Shown here piece by piece: positions 1-8,969 of a stretch of DNA of 64,000 bases. The position numbers and the translations under genes were made by a program. The stretch is from Chitinophagaceae bacterium (GTDB lineage Bacteria; Bacteroidota; Bacteroidia; Chitinophagales; Chitinophagaceae). Under the pieces are notes generated by a model, which was given only the letters and a program-made list of their open reading frames with translations, was not told where the DNA came from and did not search any database. The first letter of the stretch is position 1. Each line of letters opens with the position of its first letter. The stretch is from positions 248,001-312,000 of the forward strand of contig JADJPV010000001.1 in NCBI GenBank assembly GCA_016713085.1, written 5' to 3'.

Positions 1-721
1 TTCATGCACATCATTATCTGCAGCGGTATTAATGATTGCATCCAGTGCCGCAATGGTTGTTTCACCACCTTCTAATGAAAAACGTTTTTGCCCAACATAT
101 TTTGTGTGAAGGAATTTTTCAAATATAACACCCTGGTTTAATTTCTCCAGGATGCGTTTTCTTTTTCAGCGACAATGGGGTTTGAAATTCTTTCTCCATT
201 GCATTGGTGAGAAAATCAACTTTCTTCTGGTCACTGATGTATTTGAATTCAATACCAACATGAGAAGCATAACAGTTCTCTAAATAGGTTTGAATATTTC
301 TTAATGTAGTTGTACCGAGTCCGATCAACTGACCGGCATGAAATTCTTTATCGAGATCAGCTTCTGAAAATCCGTAAAAAGCCAGTTCAATATTGGCACC
401 ACGGTCTTTTCGTTTTCGGATAGGATTTGTTTTGGCCAGCAGATGACCTTTGTTGCGGTAACCAAGAATCATGCGGTAGGCCATGATCTCTCTCATCCAG
501 TCTATACCTGAAGGCGGATTGCTGAGCGAAGTCGAAGCATTACTTGCAGCACTGAGCGTAGTCGAAGTGCCATTTTGCTTAACAGAAGAAACAGCAAAGT
601 CAAATCCCTCAAAGAATTTTTTCATTTCAGGATCAACACTGTTTGGGTCCTTCACAAAATCATTGTACAGACTCTCGATGTATTGAGGATGAGAACCTGT
701 GATGTATTGAAAATCTTTCAT
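1..721 (-). CDS. sucA: 2-oxoglutarate dehydrogenase E1 component, N-terminal part (partial, frameshifted)
   Basis: This is the first quarter of the thiamine-diphosphate E1 subunit of the TCA-cycle 2-oxoglutarate dehydrogenase complex, running off the left edge. The start MKDFQYITGSHPQYIESLYNDF matches the E1 N-terminal E2-binding region, and GIDWMREIMAYRMILGYRNKGH is typical of E1 after the linker. The frame breaks at about 157-166, where one extra A in an AAAAAGAAAA stretch (minus strand) diverts the ORF to a stop near 119. Restoring the frame gives RILEKLNQGVIFEKFLHTKY and then GQKRFSLEGGE, the expected continuation. The linker at about residues 50-72 contains two in-frame copies of a short repeat (positions 521-569). 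Confidence 0.93.
521..569. repeat. Two direct copies of a 16-bp CTTCGACTWCGCTCAG element inside sucA
   Basis: On the minus strand CTTCGACTACGCTCAG (552-567) and CTTCGACTTCGCTCAG (522-537) lie 30 bp apart and in frame. They encode the serine/threonine-rich peptides STTLS and STSLS in the linker between the E1 N-terminal segment and the body. Short elements of this form are, as I recall, dispersed in Bacteroidota genomes, usually between genes. Finding two inside a housekeeping gene is unusual. Confidence 0.75.
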
Positions 722-1131
722 TTATTGTTGGTTGGCGGTCGTTAAGAAAGAGTGGCAAATATCGGTTGTTTTACTCAAAGGAAAAGCAGCTTCATCCATC
801 ATTTCAATGAATTATCAACGATTCATTAAAAGATTTCCAAAATAAAAAAGACCTCTCTTCAACCATCATCCTAAGTGGCAACGAAACCCATCATGAAACA
901 AACCAAGAACGTATACGCTGGTGCCGGTAAAGCTGATGGCAAAAACAGGCTTATTTCCTGCCAATTGACCGGCTCTGACAGCGGTTGATGATTATCTTTA
1001 CAGCTAACCGCTCATTGAAACCTGGGAAGAATGCCCCTCAAAACACCCTTTTTTCTGAAATATGGCCCTGAGATGTGTACAAATGCTCAAAAAAAACTCA
1101 AATCCGATAGAAAATTTCTCAACTTTTCCCC
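722..1131. other. Intergenic region between sucA and rpsT
   Basis: This stretch of about 410 bp separates the divergent sucA and rpsT genes. Apart from the promoter sequences at its two ends I see no convincing gene. A 31-codon ORF (893-988, plus strand) has no recognisable family and no evident ribosome-binding context. Confidence 0.5.
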
Positions 1132-1139
1132 TACCTTTG
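1132..1139 (+). promoter_or_regulatory. Bacteroidota -7 promoter box of rpsT
   Basis: TACCTTTG matches the Bacteroidota sigma-ABfr -7 consensus TAnnTTTG exactly. It lies 19 bp before the rpsT ATG, so the leader would be about 10-13 nt. A clear TTTG -33 element is not visible. Confidence 0.65.
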
Positions 1140-1158
1140 CCGTCCGAAAAATTAAGAT

Positions 1159-1413
1159 ATGGCAAATCATAAGGCTACCAAAAAAGATGTTCGTCAGAGT
1201 GCAACCCGCAGAGACCACAACCGTTATTACGGCAAAACAACCCGTAATGCAATCCGTGATCTTCAGGCGATTAAAGAAGGAAAAGAAGCAGGCGAACAAT
1301 TACCGGCTGTTGCATCTATGATTGATAAACTCGCTAAGCGTGGTATCATTCACAAGAACAAAGCTGCAAACTTGAAGAGCAAGCTTACAAAGAAAGTGAA
1401 CGCAATAGCTTAA
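1159..1413 (+). CDS. rpsT: 30S ribosomal protein S20
   Basis: This 84-residue basic protein binds 16S rRNA early in assembly of the small subunit. MANHKATKKDVRQSATRRDHN at the N-terminus, the NAIRDLQAIKEG segment and the C-terminal AAKRGIIHKNKAAN-type helix (here LAKRGIIHKNKAANLKSKLTKK) are the standard S20 pattern, and the length is normal. It is a single-gene transcript: an exact TAnnTTTG box lies just upstream and a strong hairpin with a T-run follows the stop. The frame is intact. Confidence 0.98.
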   Translation: MANHKATKKDVRQSATRRDHNRYYGKTTRNAIRDLQAIKEGKEAGEQLPAVASMIDKLAKRGIIHKNKAANLKSKLTKKVNAIA

Positions 1414-1439
1414 TCACAGAAGCTATTTGAAAATAGTTA

Positions 1440-1469
1440 AAAGCCGCCTCCATGAGGCGGCTTTTTTTA
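1440..1469 (+). terminator. Rho-independent terminator after rpsT
   Basis: The stem AAGCCGCCTC / GAGGCGGCTT with a CAT loop (1441-1463) is followed by a T-run (CTTTTTTTAT). It lies 27 bp after the rpsT stop. Confidence 0.9.
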
Positions 1470-1530
1470 TTTTGCCGGTATCTGCTTTGCAGCCATTTCC
1501 TTTATTTTAGCGATTCCAAAACATTTTTAC

Positions 1531-3260
1531 ATGATAAGAGCTATCGCTGCAATCCTTTGCTTTTTTTCACTCATCCAATCTTCAACTGCGCAGGTTCCGG
1601 TAACACGTTACGAAACATCAAAAGGAAAAGAGTCCGTTACTTATTGGGAAGCAATCCAGGCATACAAACAGTTAGATAAATTCTCTCCTCTTGTAACCAT
1701 GCTTACCATGGGGCCAACCGATGCCAATGAACCATTGCATCTTGTATTGGTGAGCAGTGATAAAACCTTCAACCCGCAGCAATGGCAGCAAAAGAATAAA
1801 ATTGTTCTGCTCATCAACAATGGCATTCATCCCGGCGAACCGGATGGCATTGATGCAAGCATTGGACTGGTGAAAGATATTGTAACAGGAAAAAAGCAAC
1901 TGCCTGCCAATGTTGTGCTTGCTATTATTCCGGTCTATAATATTGGCGGGAGTTTAAACCGCTCTGTTAATTACCGTATTGATCAGAACGGGCCAACAGA
2001 AAAAGGTTTCCGTGGCAACTCACAAAATTTTGATCTCAACCGTGACTTTATTAAGAGTGATTCAAAAGAAGCAAAAAGCTTTACTGAAATTTTTCAGTAT
2101 GTAAAGCCTGATATTTTAATCGACAATCATGTAAGCAATGGTGCCGATTACCAGCATGTAATGACCCTGCTTACCACCCAGCATAATAAACTGGGTGGAG
2201 TGATGGGTGAATACATTAATAAAACAATGGAACCTGCTGTGTATGCCGGTATGAAACAAAAAGGCATTGACCTGATTCCTTATGTAAATAATTTTGGCGA
2301 CAGTCCTGAAACCGGATGGAGTGCTTACTGGGACGGACCACGTTACAGCAGCGGTTATGCATCGGCATGGAATGTATTTGCATTTGTTCCTGAAACGCAT
2401 ATGCTGAAACCTTATGCACAGCGTGTTGATGCAACATACAAACTGATGGAAACATTTATTGAGTTTGCAACAGCCAATCAAAAAGCAATTAAGCAGGTAA
2501 GAGAACAGCAGCAAAAAGATCAGTTAACACAGCAAAAGTTCCCCTTTGGATTTACGGTTGACAAAACAAAGGTTTCTGAAATTACTTTCAAAGGTTATGA
2601 AGCAGGTAGAAAACCCAGCAATGTATCCGGACTCCCCGTTTGTATTACGACCGTAATAAACCATTTGTAAAGCAGGTGAAGTTTTACAACTCCTTTCAGC
2701 CAAAAGCTTTCATTGAAAAGCCAACTGCTTATATTATTCCGCAGGGGTGGCAGAAAGTAATTGAACTGCTGAAAGCCAATAAGATTTCCATGAGGCAATT
2801 TAAAACAGATACAGCCATTGAAGTGGAAGTGTACCGTATTGAAGATTTTAAAAGCAGTGCAAGGGCTTATGAAGGTCACCACATAAACACAGAAGTAAAA
2901 ACAAGTAAGAGTGTACAGAAAATAAAATTCAGAAAAGGCGATTGGATGATACCCATGAACCAGGCAGGCAATCACTTTTTAATGGAAGTACTGGAGCCGA
3001 CAGGTGATGACAGTTATTTTGCCTGGAACTTTTTCGATGCCATTCTTGGACAGAAAGAAGGATACAGCAGTTATGTGTTTGAAGAAACAGCAGAAGAATA
3101 TTTAAAACAAAACCCGGCTGTAAAAGAAAAACTGGAACAGCGCAGGGCAACTGATACAGCTTTTGCCAAAAGCGGCGCAGCACAATTGAATTTTGTATTT
3201 CAGAACTCCACTTATTATGAACCGGTGCATATGATGTACCCGGTATATAGGGTTTTATAA
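1531..3260 (+). CDS. Secreted M14-family zinc carboxypeptidase (frameshifted)
   Basis: The product is a metallopeptidase of the M14 carboxypeptidase fold, exported by a signal peptide (MIRAIAAILCFFSLIQSSTAQ). Zinc ligands can be read directly: H100 and E103 in GIHPGEPDG and H200 in LIDNHVSNG. The substrate-binding NFDLNRDF and a late PETHML Glu are also present. The frame breaks at about 2637, where ACTCCCCGTTTG appears to lack one C. Adding it joins NVSGLP to RLYYDRNKPFVKQ and gives a protein of about 575 residues, usual for this Bacteroidota subfamily. The C-terminal half (2640-3260) lacks a catalytic motif and is probably an accessory beta domain. Confidence 0.88.
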
Positions 3261-3284
3261 TATTTTTGACAGTATAATAATCAT

Positions 3285-4236
3285 ATGAAAAAAATCATTG
3301 GATCCGTTCTGCTTCTTCTCTCTTTTTCTTTTGCAATTGCTCAATCAGATACACTTCAGTTTTATATTGACGGATCTGGAAATAAGAGTGATGAAAAAAC
3401 GGCTACTTATTACAGGGTGGCCATAAGACAGAATACTTATTGGCAGGTATTTGATTTATTCCTCTTAACAGATAAAATACAAATGAGGATACTATTCAGA
3501 TGACAGTTTGAAAATAAAAGAGGGCCCCTTTGAATACTTTTCAAAGACAGGAAAAACCTCCGGCAGAGGTTCGTATAGTAATGGAGAATATAACGGACTC
3601 TGGAGATGGTGGTATGAAGATGGCCGACTCAGAGATTCTGTGATGTACAAAGAAGGAGCACCGGTTGGTAAATCAACCAGCTGGTATGAAGATGGCAAAG
3701 TGATGATCAAAAGAAATTTTGATGAGGATGGAAAAGGCAATGGCCTTTACAGACAATATTATTTTTCAGGAAAATTAAGGGACAGTGGCTACTATGAAAA
3801 TAATAAGCGGACTGGCATATGGACATTTTTTCGTGATGACCATTCTAAAGCCAGTGAAATAAGATATGAAAAGGATTCAATCATGGGTGCTATCAATTAT
3901 GATACAAAAGGAAGGATACAGAAAGATGCAATTGCTGAAATAGAGGCACAATTCAAAGGCGGGGAAGCTGCATGGAACAACTATTTAAGCAGGCGGCTTT
4001 CTGAACTGTATAACTTAAAAAATGCAGCCAGTTATGAAGGTTATTGCAATATCCAGTTTATTATTGATACAGATGGAAAAGCAGTGAGCATTGAAGCCAT
4101 TGATCATAATAATGAATTACTTGCCGGTACTGTAATTTCAATAATACAGAGTTCAAAAAAATGGAACCCTGCTATCCAATTTAACCTCCCTGTTAAAGCA
4201 TGGAGAAGACAACGGTTTGTGTTTAAGCTTCAATAA
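3285..4236 (+). CDS. YwqK/MORN-repeat secreted protein with TonB-like C-terminus (frameshifted)
   Basis: A signal peptide (MKKIIGSVLLLLSFSFAIAQ) leads into MORN-like repeats of the YwqK family: G.YSNGEYNGLWRWWYEDG, a second YEDGKV copy, and further YFSGKLRDSGYYENNKRTGIW copies. The last ~90 residues (AYEGYCNIQFIIDTDGKAV, then ...KKWNPAIQFNLPVKAW) resemble the TonB C-terminal domain. Annotation pipelines often label such proteins 'toxin-antitoxin YwqK antitoxin', but a structural envelope role is more likely. The frame breaks near 3486: adding one G to GAGG gives QMRGYYSDDSLKIKEGP, the expected join. The function is unknown. Confidence 0.8.
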
Positions 4237-4244
4237 TGCATTCC

Positions 4245-4272
4245 TGCCAGCATTCGTATGCCGGGGCTGGCA
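4245..4272 (+). repeat. Intergenic hairpin after the YwqK gene
   Basis: TGCCAGC (4245-4251) pairs with GCTGGCA (4266-4272) across a 14-nt loop. There is no immediate T-run, although TTTTTT occurs 20 bp later, so it is a weak terminator candidate. The CGGGGCT string in the loop also occurs before the reverse transcriptase gene (6487-6494). Confidence 0.4.
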
Positions 4273-4340
4273 CATAAGTATACAGCGTCTTTTTTGTTTA
4301 GTGAGCTATGTGTGCTCAAAACTTTCGTCTATTTTTGAAA

Positions 4341-4360
4341 TAGCGGCAAGCGTAACGAAC
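4341..4360 (+). repeat. Copy 1 of the 20-bp TAGCGGCAAGC boundary repeat
   Basis: TAGCGGCAAGCGTAACGAAC recurs at 6537-6556 with one mismatch (G to T). The two copies bracket the VOC, DUF2200 and two unknown genes. A partial relative (GTTAGCCGCAA) lies at 5304. This is suggestive of cassette boundaries or a small dispersed repeat. Confidence 0.55.
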
Positions 4361-4390
4361 GGCAACTAAAACGACAAATATTCAAACAGC

Positions 4391-4870
4391 ATGAAAAAAG
4401 ACATCCATCATAGTTTTAATTATTGCAGCATCCTTTCTTTCAGGTTTCGCATTTCAAACAATCATTACCAACCAAACTAAAAAAACAACAAAAATGAAAA
4501 AGGTAACAGGCATTGGCGGCATTTTTTTTAAATGCAAGGACCCAAAAAAAATGACAGCATGGTACCAGGAAAATCTTGGTTTGACCACTAATCCTTACGG
4601 CGCAACCTTTGAATGGTATGAAGGCGCAGACAGCACAAAGAAAGCACAAACACAATGGACTCCGTTTCCCGAAACAACAAAATACTTTGAACCATCAACA
4701 AAGGACTTTATGATTAATTACAGGGTTGAAAACCTGGAAGCTCTTGTTGAAGAATTAAAAAGAACGGAGTAACCATTGTGGACACTATTGAAACTTACGA
4801 CTATGGAAAATTCATCCACATCCTTGATGCAGAAGGAAACAAAATTCAACTCTGGGAACCGATTGATTGA
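4391..4870 (+). CDS. VOC (glyoxalase/bleomycin-resistance) superfamily protein, exported (two frameshifts)
   Basis: The recognisable core is GIGGIFFKCKDPKKMTAWYQENLG at the start of a VOC domain and MINYRVENLEALVEEL near the end. Two single-base indels hide the ends. Removing one A from ATGAAAAAAG at 4391 restores the N-terminal segment MKKTSIIVLIIAASFLSGFA, a likely signal or anchor. Adding one A near 4762 replaces the early stop with NGVTIVDTIETYDYGKFIHI and then LDAEGNKIQLWEPID, ending at 4870. The restored C-terminus carries the metal-ligand position (E in IQLWEP) typical of VOC enzymes. The substrate is unknown. Confidence 0.8.
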
Positions 4871-4926
4871 GTATAACAAACCAGTTTACGAACAAATGAA
4901 ATAAATAATTCAACCAATATTGAGCG

Positions 4927-5277
4927 ATGGAAAAGCACAGAATATTTACAACTTCATTTGCCGGTGTTTATCCGCATTATATTGCTAAAGCAGAAAAGAA
5001 AGGTCGTACAAAAGAAGAGGTGGACATCATCATTTGCTGGTTGACCGGCTACACCCAGCAGCAATTGCAAAAGCAAATTGATACCAAAGTTGATTTTGAA
5101 ACCTTTTTTGACCAGGCGCCTCAACTGAATAAAAATGTGTCAAAGATTACCGGTTTAATTTGCGGTTACCGTGTGGAAGACATTGAAGATAAGCTGATGC
5201 AAAAGATCAGGTATATGGATAAACTGATTGACGAATTAGCGAAAGGAAAAACAATGGAGAAGATTTTGAGAAGTTAG
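4927..5277 (+). CDS. DUF2200 family protein
   Basis: This 116-residue intact protein matches the DUF2200 family across its length: FTTSFAGVYPHYIAKAEKKGR, then EVDIIICWLTGY, then ITGLICGYRVEDIEDKLMQKI and the basic tail DELAKGKTMEKILRS. The family is small, soluble and of unknown function, and is often found near stress or horizontally acquired genes. It lies downstream of the VOC gene on the same strand, 56 bp away. The frame is clean. Confidence 0.88.
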   Translation: MEKHRIFTTSFAGVYPHYIAKAEKKGRTKEEVDIIICWLTGYTQQQLQKQIDTKVDFETFFDQAPQLNKNVSKITGLICGYRVEDIEDKLMQKIRYMDKLIDELAKGKTMEKILRS

Positions 5278-5362
5278 AAGGAATCAAGAACCAGGGCTGT
5301 AGAGTTAGCCGCAATTAAAATTCACACAATCCGAAAATTCAAAAAATCAATTAAGCTTATTA

Positions 5363-5869
5363 ATGTTTGACAAATCACTATACCTGGACGAGATGATTAG
5401 ACTGATTGACAAAGCAATCAGCCGTTTTAAATCAGAGAAGCCTGACTTCAAAATTTACACAACAAGTATTTGGACAGACCCAAATGCATGTGTTAGTTCA
5501 ATTAATTTTGACAGCAAAGAAAACTCACTAAATAACATCAAGAAGTTAAACGACTGGAGTAAAGATTATTATGCCCAATTTTTAGCCGAAGGCGATTTAG
5601 AGCAAGCTGAATTGTTTAAACCAAAGGTTGAGATAAGATCTTGTAATCCAGCTAACTTTGAATTGAGAGATTTTGAAGAAATGACTCATCGAAGTTTTCC
5701 CGAAAATTGGGAAAGTGAAACAAACGGAAATTGTTGGAGAGAACTCGAACCAGCATTAGTTGAAATCGGCAACTATGCGGTTTCAAAAATTAAGAATTTG
5801 AATATTGATGATAATTTTGAATTATCGATAAATAGCAACAAAGATTGGTATGATAAAACATGGCAGTGA
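5363..5869 (+). CDS. Uncharacterised 168-residue protein
   Basis: I do not recognise a family. The protein is soluble, has no signal peptide, is rich in Asn, Asp and Lys, and contains a W-rich segment (FPENWESETNGNCWRELEPAL). Visibly AT-rich codon use and its position in the accessory stretch suggest acquisition. The next gene starts 4 bp after its stop, so the two are probably cotranscribed. Size and acidic character would fit an immunity or cargo protein, but nothing in the sequence proves this. Confidence 0.6.
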   Translation: MFDKSLYLDEMIRLIDKAISRFKSEKPDFKIYTTSIWTDPNACVSSINFDSKENSLNNIKKLNDWSKDYYAQFLAEGDLEQAELFKPKVEIRSCNPANFELRDFEEMTHRSFPENWESETNGNCWRELEPALVEIGNYAVSKIKNLNIDDNFELSINSNKDWYDKTWQ

Positions 5870-5873
5870 TTAA

Positions 5874-6380
5874 ATGAAAATTGTATTTCTCTGCGCAGTA
5901 TCAATATTTCTTATTTCTTGTACTGACAATAGTGTTTTAAAGAATATCGATCCTGAAAATTCATCCACATCTCCCCTTGCAATCCCTGAGGCTACTACCC
6001 TATCTGAAGATATTCCAAAAGCAAGTGAATGGGTGGTAAAATATTTTGCGCAGGATAGTATTATATTAGACTATAGTATAAAAAGCATAAAGCATCTGGA
6101 TAATTTTATTGAGAAAAATTCAGAAAATGGAAAAGCAAAAGACAGTTCAAAACTATCAAGCGATTTAGGCTATAAGCTTTTTGCAATCGGTTCGTATGTT
6201 GGACAAGTGATAATTAAAGGTAGTTCTGGTAGCAAATGGGTGACAGATGATAGCGATCCAAATGGCGAGGTAAACATTGAAATACAAATGAAGGATGGTA
6301 CAAAAATGTGGCCTGTCCAAGAAGTACTAAAAGATATCAAAATGGCAATGAAGACAACCTTTACAGTTATGTATACTTAG
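5874..6380 (+). CDS. Uncharacterised lipoprotein
   Basis: The N-terminus MKIVFLCAVSIFLISC is a lipoprotein signal with the lipobox LISC, predicting a lipidated envelope protein. The mature part (about 150 residues) has no motif I recognise; YKLFAIGSYVGQVIIKGSSGSKW suggests a beta-rich region. It starts 4 bp after the preceding unknown gene and ends about 200 bp before the reverse transcriptase gene. The coding region is AT-rich and intact. Confidence 0.6.
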   Translation: MKIVFLCAVSIFLISCTDNSVLKNIDPENSSTSPLAIPEATTLSEDIPKASEWVVKYFAQDSIILDYSIKSIKHLDNFIEKNSENGKAKDSSKLSSDLGYKLFAIGSYVGQVIIKGSSGSKWVTDDSDPNGEVNIEIQMKDGTKMWPVQEVLKDIKMAMKTTFTVMYT

Positions 6381-6467
6381 TGTCACAAGGTCTTTTAAAA
6401 TAATTTGCCAAACCACAGGCAACAGGGTGTTAAACCAATACCACTCCTTTTAATTCCAACCCACTCA

Positions 6468-6487
6468 GGTTCGTGAAGACACGAACC
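6468..6487 (+). repeat. Perfect 8-bp hairpin upstream of the reverse transcriptase gene
   Basis: GGTTCGTG-AAGA-CACGAACC is a perfect 8-4-8 hairpin in the 206-bp gap before the reverse transcriptase gene. It could be a terminator-like structure without a T-run, or part of a structured RNA. Several defence reverse transcriptases use a neighbouring RNA as template. Confidence 0.45.
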
Positions 6488-6513
6488 GGGGCTTTAGAAG
6501 AAACAAAATTGTT

Positions 6514-6556
6514 GGGAGTTGCGTATATTTAAATGTTAGCGGCAAGCTTAACGAAC
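6514..6556 (+). repeat. Boundary element: GTATATTTAAATG motif plus copy 2 of the TAGCGGCAAGC repeat
   Basis: Bases 6514-6540 (GGGAGTTGCGTATATTTAAA, then TGTTAGC) resemble 58199-58226 upstream of the phosphoesterase gene. Bases 6537-6556 repeat 4341-4360 with one mismatch. TATATTTA could also serve as a -7 box. The first ATG of the long ORF (6533) lies inside this element, which argues that translation starts further down. Confidence 0.5.
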
Positions 6557-6586
6557 AACCTGTACATACCAAAAACATTGACTTTA

Positions 6587-8124
6587 ATGCCACGAATATT
6601 AGAACTTACTCATTCCGAAGCTCGACAGTATTTTCTCAAAGAAGAAAGTTATTATAATTTTGACCTACCTCACTATTTCGTTTTTGAAACCCTACTTCAA
6701 ACTGTTGCTGCACAAATAACTGGACATAACTTTGCAACGTTCTTCTCAACATATACTAATCAAGCTGGGCAAGTAAAACAGAATTTGCCGACTGAATTTG
6801 AAAACGTAAACTATGAATTTCTCAACAACAAAGATGGCAAATTTGCTTGGAGGCCATTTCAATTAATTCACCCCGCATTATACGTTTCCCTTGTTAATAC
6901 GATTACAGAGCAAGTTAATTGGAACTTGATAGTTGCAAGATTTATCAATTTTCAAGCTAACCTTAATATTAGGTGTTACAGTATTCCTTTTCAGTCAGGT
7001 TCTAACCAATCTGACAGAGCAACTTCAATCAGTGAATGGTGGCAGGCAATTGAGCAACAATCAATAGAATTAGCACTGAAATATGAGTATGTACTTCATA
7101 CTGACATTTCGGACTGCTATGGCTCAATCTATACTCACTCAGTTCCTTGGGCTATTCACACCAAAACAGTAGCTAAAGCAAGAAGAAGAGACTTAACACT
7201 TGTTGGTAATGCTATTGACAAACACTTACAGGATATGTCCTATGGACAAACAAATGGAATACCGCAAGGAAGTGCTTTAATGGATTTTATATCTGAAATG
7301 GTTCTGGGATATGCAGACTTGAAACTGTCAACAAGAATTCTACAAGAAAATATTCAAGATTATGAAATTATCAGATATCGTGATGATTACAGAATATTTT
7401 CAAACAACCCACAAACAGCAGAACATATTACAAAGCTGCTAACCGAAATATTAATTGAATTAGGAATGCGATTAAATGCACAAAAAACAATAATATCAAA
7501 CAATGTTGTAAAAAACTCAATCAAACCGGACAAACTTTATTGGATGTCGGCAAAGAAAGGGTCAAAAAGTATTCAAGAGCATTTGCTTCTAATTCATAAA
7601 CTTTCAGAAGAATATCCGAATTCGGGAAGCCTTTCAAAGGCACTTAACAGATTTTATAAAAGGATAAAACCCATAACTGAGACAAAACAAAATATAACAG
7701 TTTTGACAAGCATTTTGGTTGATATTATGTACAAGAATCCCAGAACATATCAAATAGCTTCTGCCATTCTTAGTAAACTACTATCACTTCTTGCTGACGC
7801 CAATAGAAAAGATGAAATTTTAAATCTTATATACCGCAGGTTTGAAAAATACCAAATACAGGTCATATCAAAATATGGCTACAACGTTTAACTATAAAAC
7901 TTGACAGGCAAAGGAATTATGATGAGAGCCTTTGCAGGAAAGTTAATGATGCAACAATTCAAATTTGGAATTCCGACTGGCTTGAAAACAACCTAAAAAC
8001 ATTAATAGAAACCACTCCAATTATTGACGAGGGAGTAATTGCAGACATTGACGTTGTAATTGACAGTAGTGAAGTTGATATGTTTAAAAGCGACTATGAT
8101 GATGCGGGAACAACGCCAGCATAG
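6587..8124 (+). CDS. Abi/UG-like reverse transcriptase, putative defence RT (frameshifted near the 3' end)
   Basis: The RNA-directed DNA polymerase motifs are clear. Numbered from the ATG at 6587 they are motif A TDISDCYGSIY with catalytic D173, motif B GIPQGSALMDF, and motif C RYRDDYRIF with YRDD at 264-267. A helical C-terminal extension of about 230 residues follows, as in the Abi and 'unknown group' defence RTs; there is no intron maturase or HNH domain. I prefer 6587 over the in-frame ATG at 6533 because the latter lies in a repeat. The ORF stops at 7891, but adding one base near 7877 (AAATATGG) continues as WLQRLTIKLDRQRNYDESLC and on to a stop at 8124, about 512 residues. The subtype cannot be assigned by eye. 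Confidence 0.85.
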
Positions 8125-8227
8125 AAAGCAAGCCACCAAAAATCTTACCGTTTGCTATCCCGCCAACCAAAACTGCAAATAACCACCCTGTATCCACCGA
8201 ATCAAAAAAAGAAGTAAGTTTACTCCC

Positions 8228-8956
8228 ATGAATAAAAATCATTTCATCCTGCTCGCAATTTTTGCATTGCCTTTCTTTTTATTTAATTCAACTGCTGATA
8301 TGAAAAAGAAAAAGATCCTTGTGTTTTCTAAAACAGCCGGTTACAGGCATGCATCCATCAAAGAGGGAAAGGAAGCCCTGCTGAAACTGGGTAAGGAAAA
8401 TAATTTTGATGTGGACACCACAGAAGACTCCACGTACTTCAACAGCAAAACTCTCAGCAGCTATGATGCTGTTGTGTTTTTAAATACTACCGGTGATGTG
8501 CTCAACAAAGAACAGCAGGAAGCATTTGAACAGTATATCCGCTCTGGAAAAGGTTTTGCAGGTGTTCATGCAGCAACCGATACTGAATACGGCTGGCCCT
8601 GGTTCTGCAAATTAGTGGGCGCTAATTTTGCCAGTCATCCCGCACAGCAGAAAGCAACCCTGCATGTAACGGATGCCACTCATATTTCAACCAAACACCT
8701 GCCGCAAACATGGGAACGCTTTGATGAATGGTATAATTTCAAAAACAGGAACAGCGATGTAAAAGTGCTGCTCAGCATTGATGAAAAAACCTATGAAGGC
8801 GGAACAGAACCGGATCATCATTCCATGTCATGGTACCATGAGTATGATGGTGGCAGAAGTTTTTATACGGCTTTAGGTCATACAGAAGAATCGTATGTTG
8901 AAGAGAATTTTATGAAACATGTACTTGGCGGAATACGCTATGCAATGGGAAAATAA
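8228..8956 (+). CDS. ThuA domain protein, exported
   Basis: After a signal peptide (FILLAIFALPFFLFNST) the ThuA/glutamine-amidotransferase-like fold begins: KILVFSKTAGYRHASIKEG, then GFAGVHAATDTEYGWPWF and EPDHHSMSWYHEYDGGRSFY and a final TALGHTEESY. ThuA proteins are linked to sugar utilisation and are common as secreted proteins in Bacteroidota, often as isolated genes. The catalytic Cys of true amidotransferases is absent. The length (242 residues) is normal and the frame is intact. Confidence 0.9.
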   Translation: MNKNHFILLAIFALPFFLFNSTADMKKKKILVFSKTAGYRHASIKEGKEALLKLGKENNFDVDTTEDSTYFNSKTLSSYDAVVFLNTTGDVLNKEQQEAFEQYIRSGKGFAGVHAATDTEYGWPWFCKLVGANFASHPAQQKATLHVTDATHISTKHLPQTWERFDEWYNFKNRNSDVKVLLSIDEKTYEGGTEPDHHSMSWYHEYDGGRSFYTALGHTEESYVEENFMKHVLGGIRYAMGK

Positions 8957-8969
8957 ATTCACCCTTCTT

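Noticed and set aside
893..988. 31-codon ORF (MKQTKNVYAGAGKADGKNR...)
   Set aside because: It has no family, signal or promoter support, and short ORFs are expected by chance in this gap.
4341..6556. A classical integron cassette array
   Set aside because: There is no integrase in the window, and the repeats lack the paired GTTRRRY/RYYYAAC ends of attC sites.
6533..6586. Upstream ATG of the reverse transcriptase frame
   Set aside because: It lies inside a repeat shared with 4341-4360, and conserved-looking protein sequence begins at the ATG at 6587.
6533..8124. The reverse transcriptase as a retron or group II intron
   Set aside because: There is no maturase/HNH domain or intron ends. The C-terminus is a long helical extension, and no msr-msd-like paired inverted repeats were recognised.
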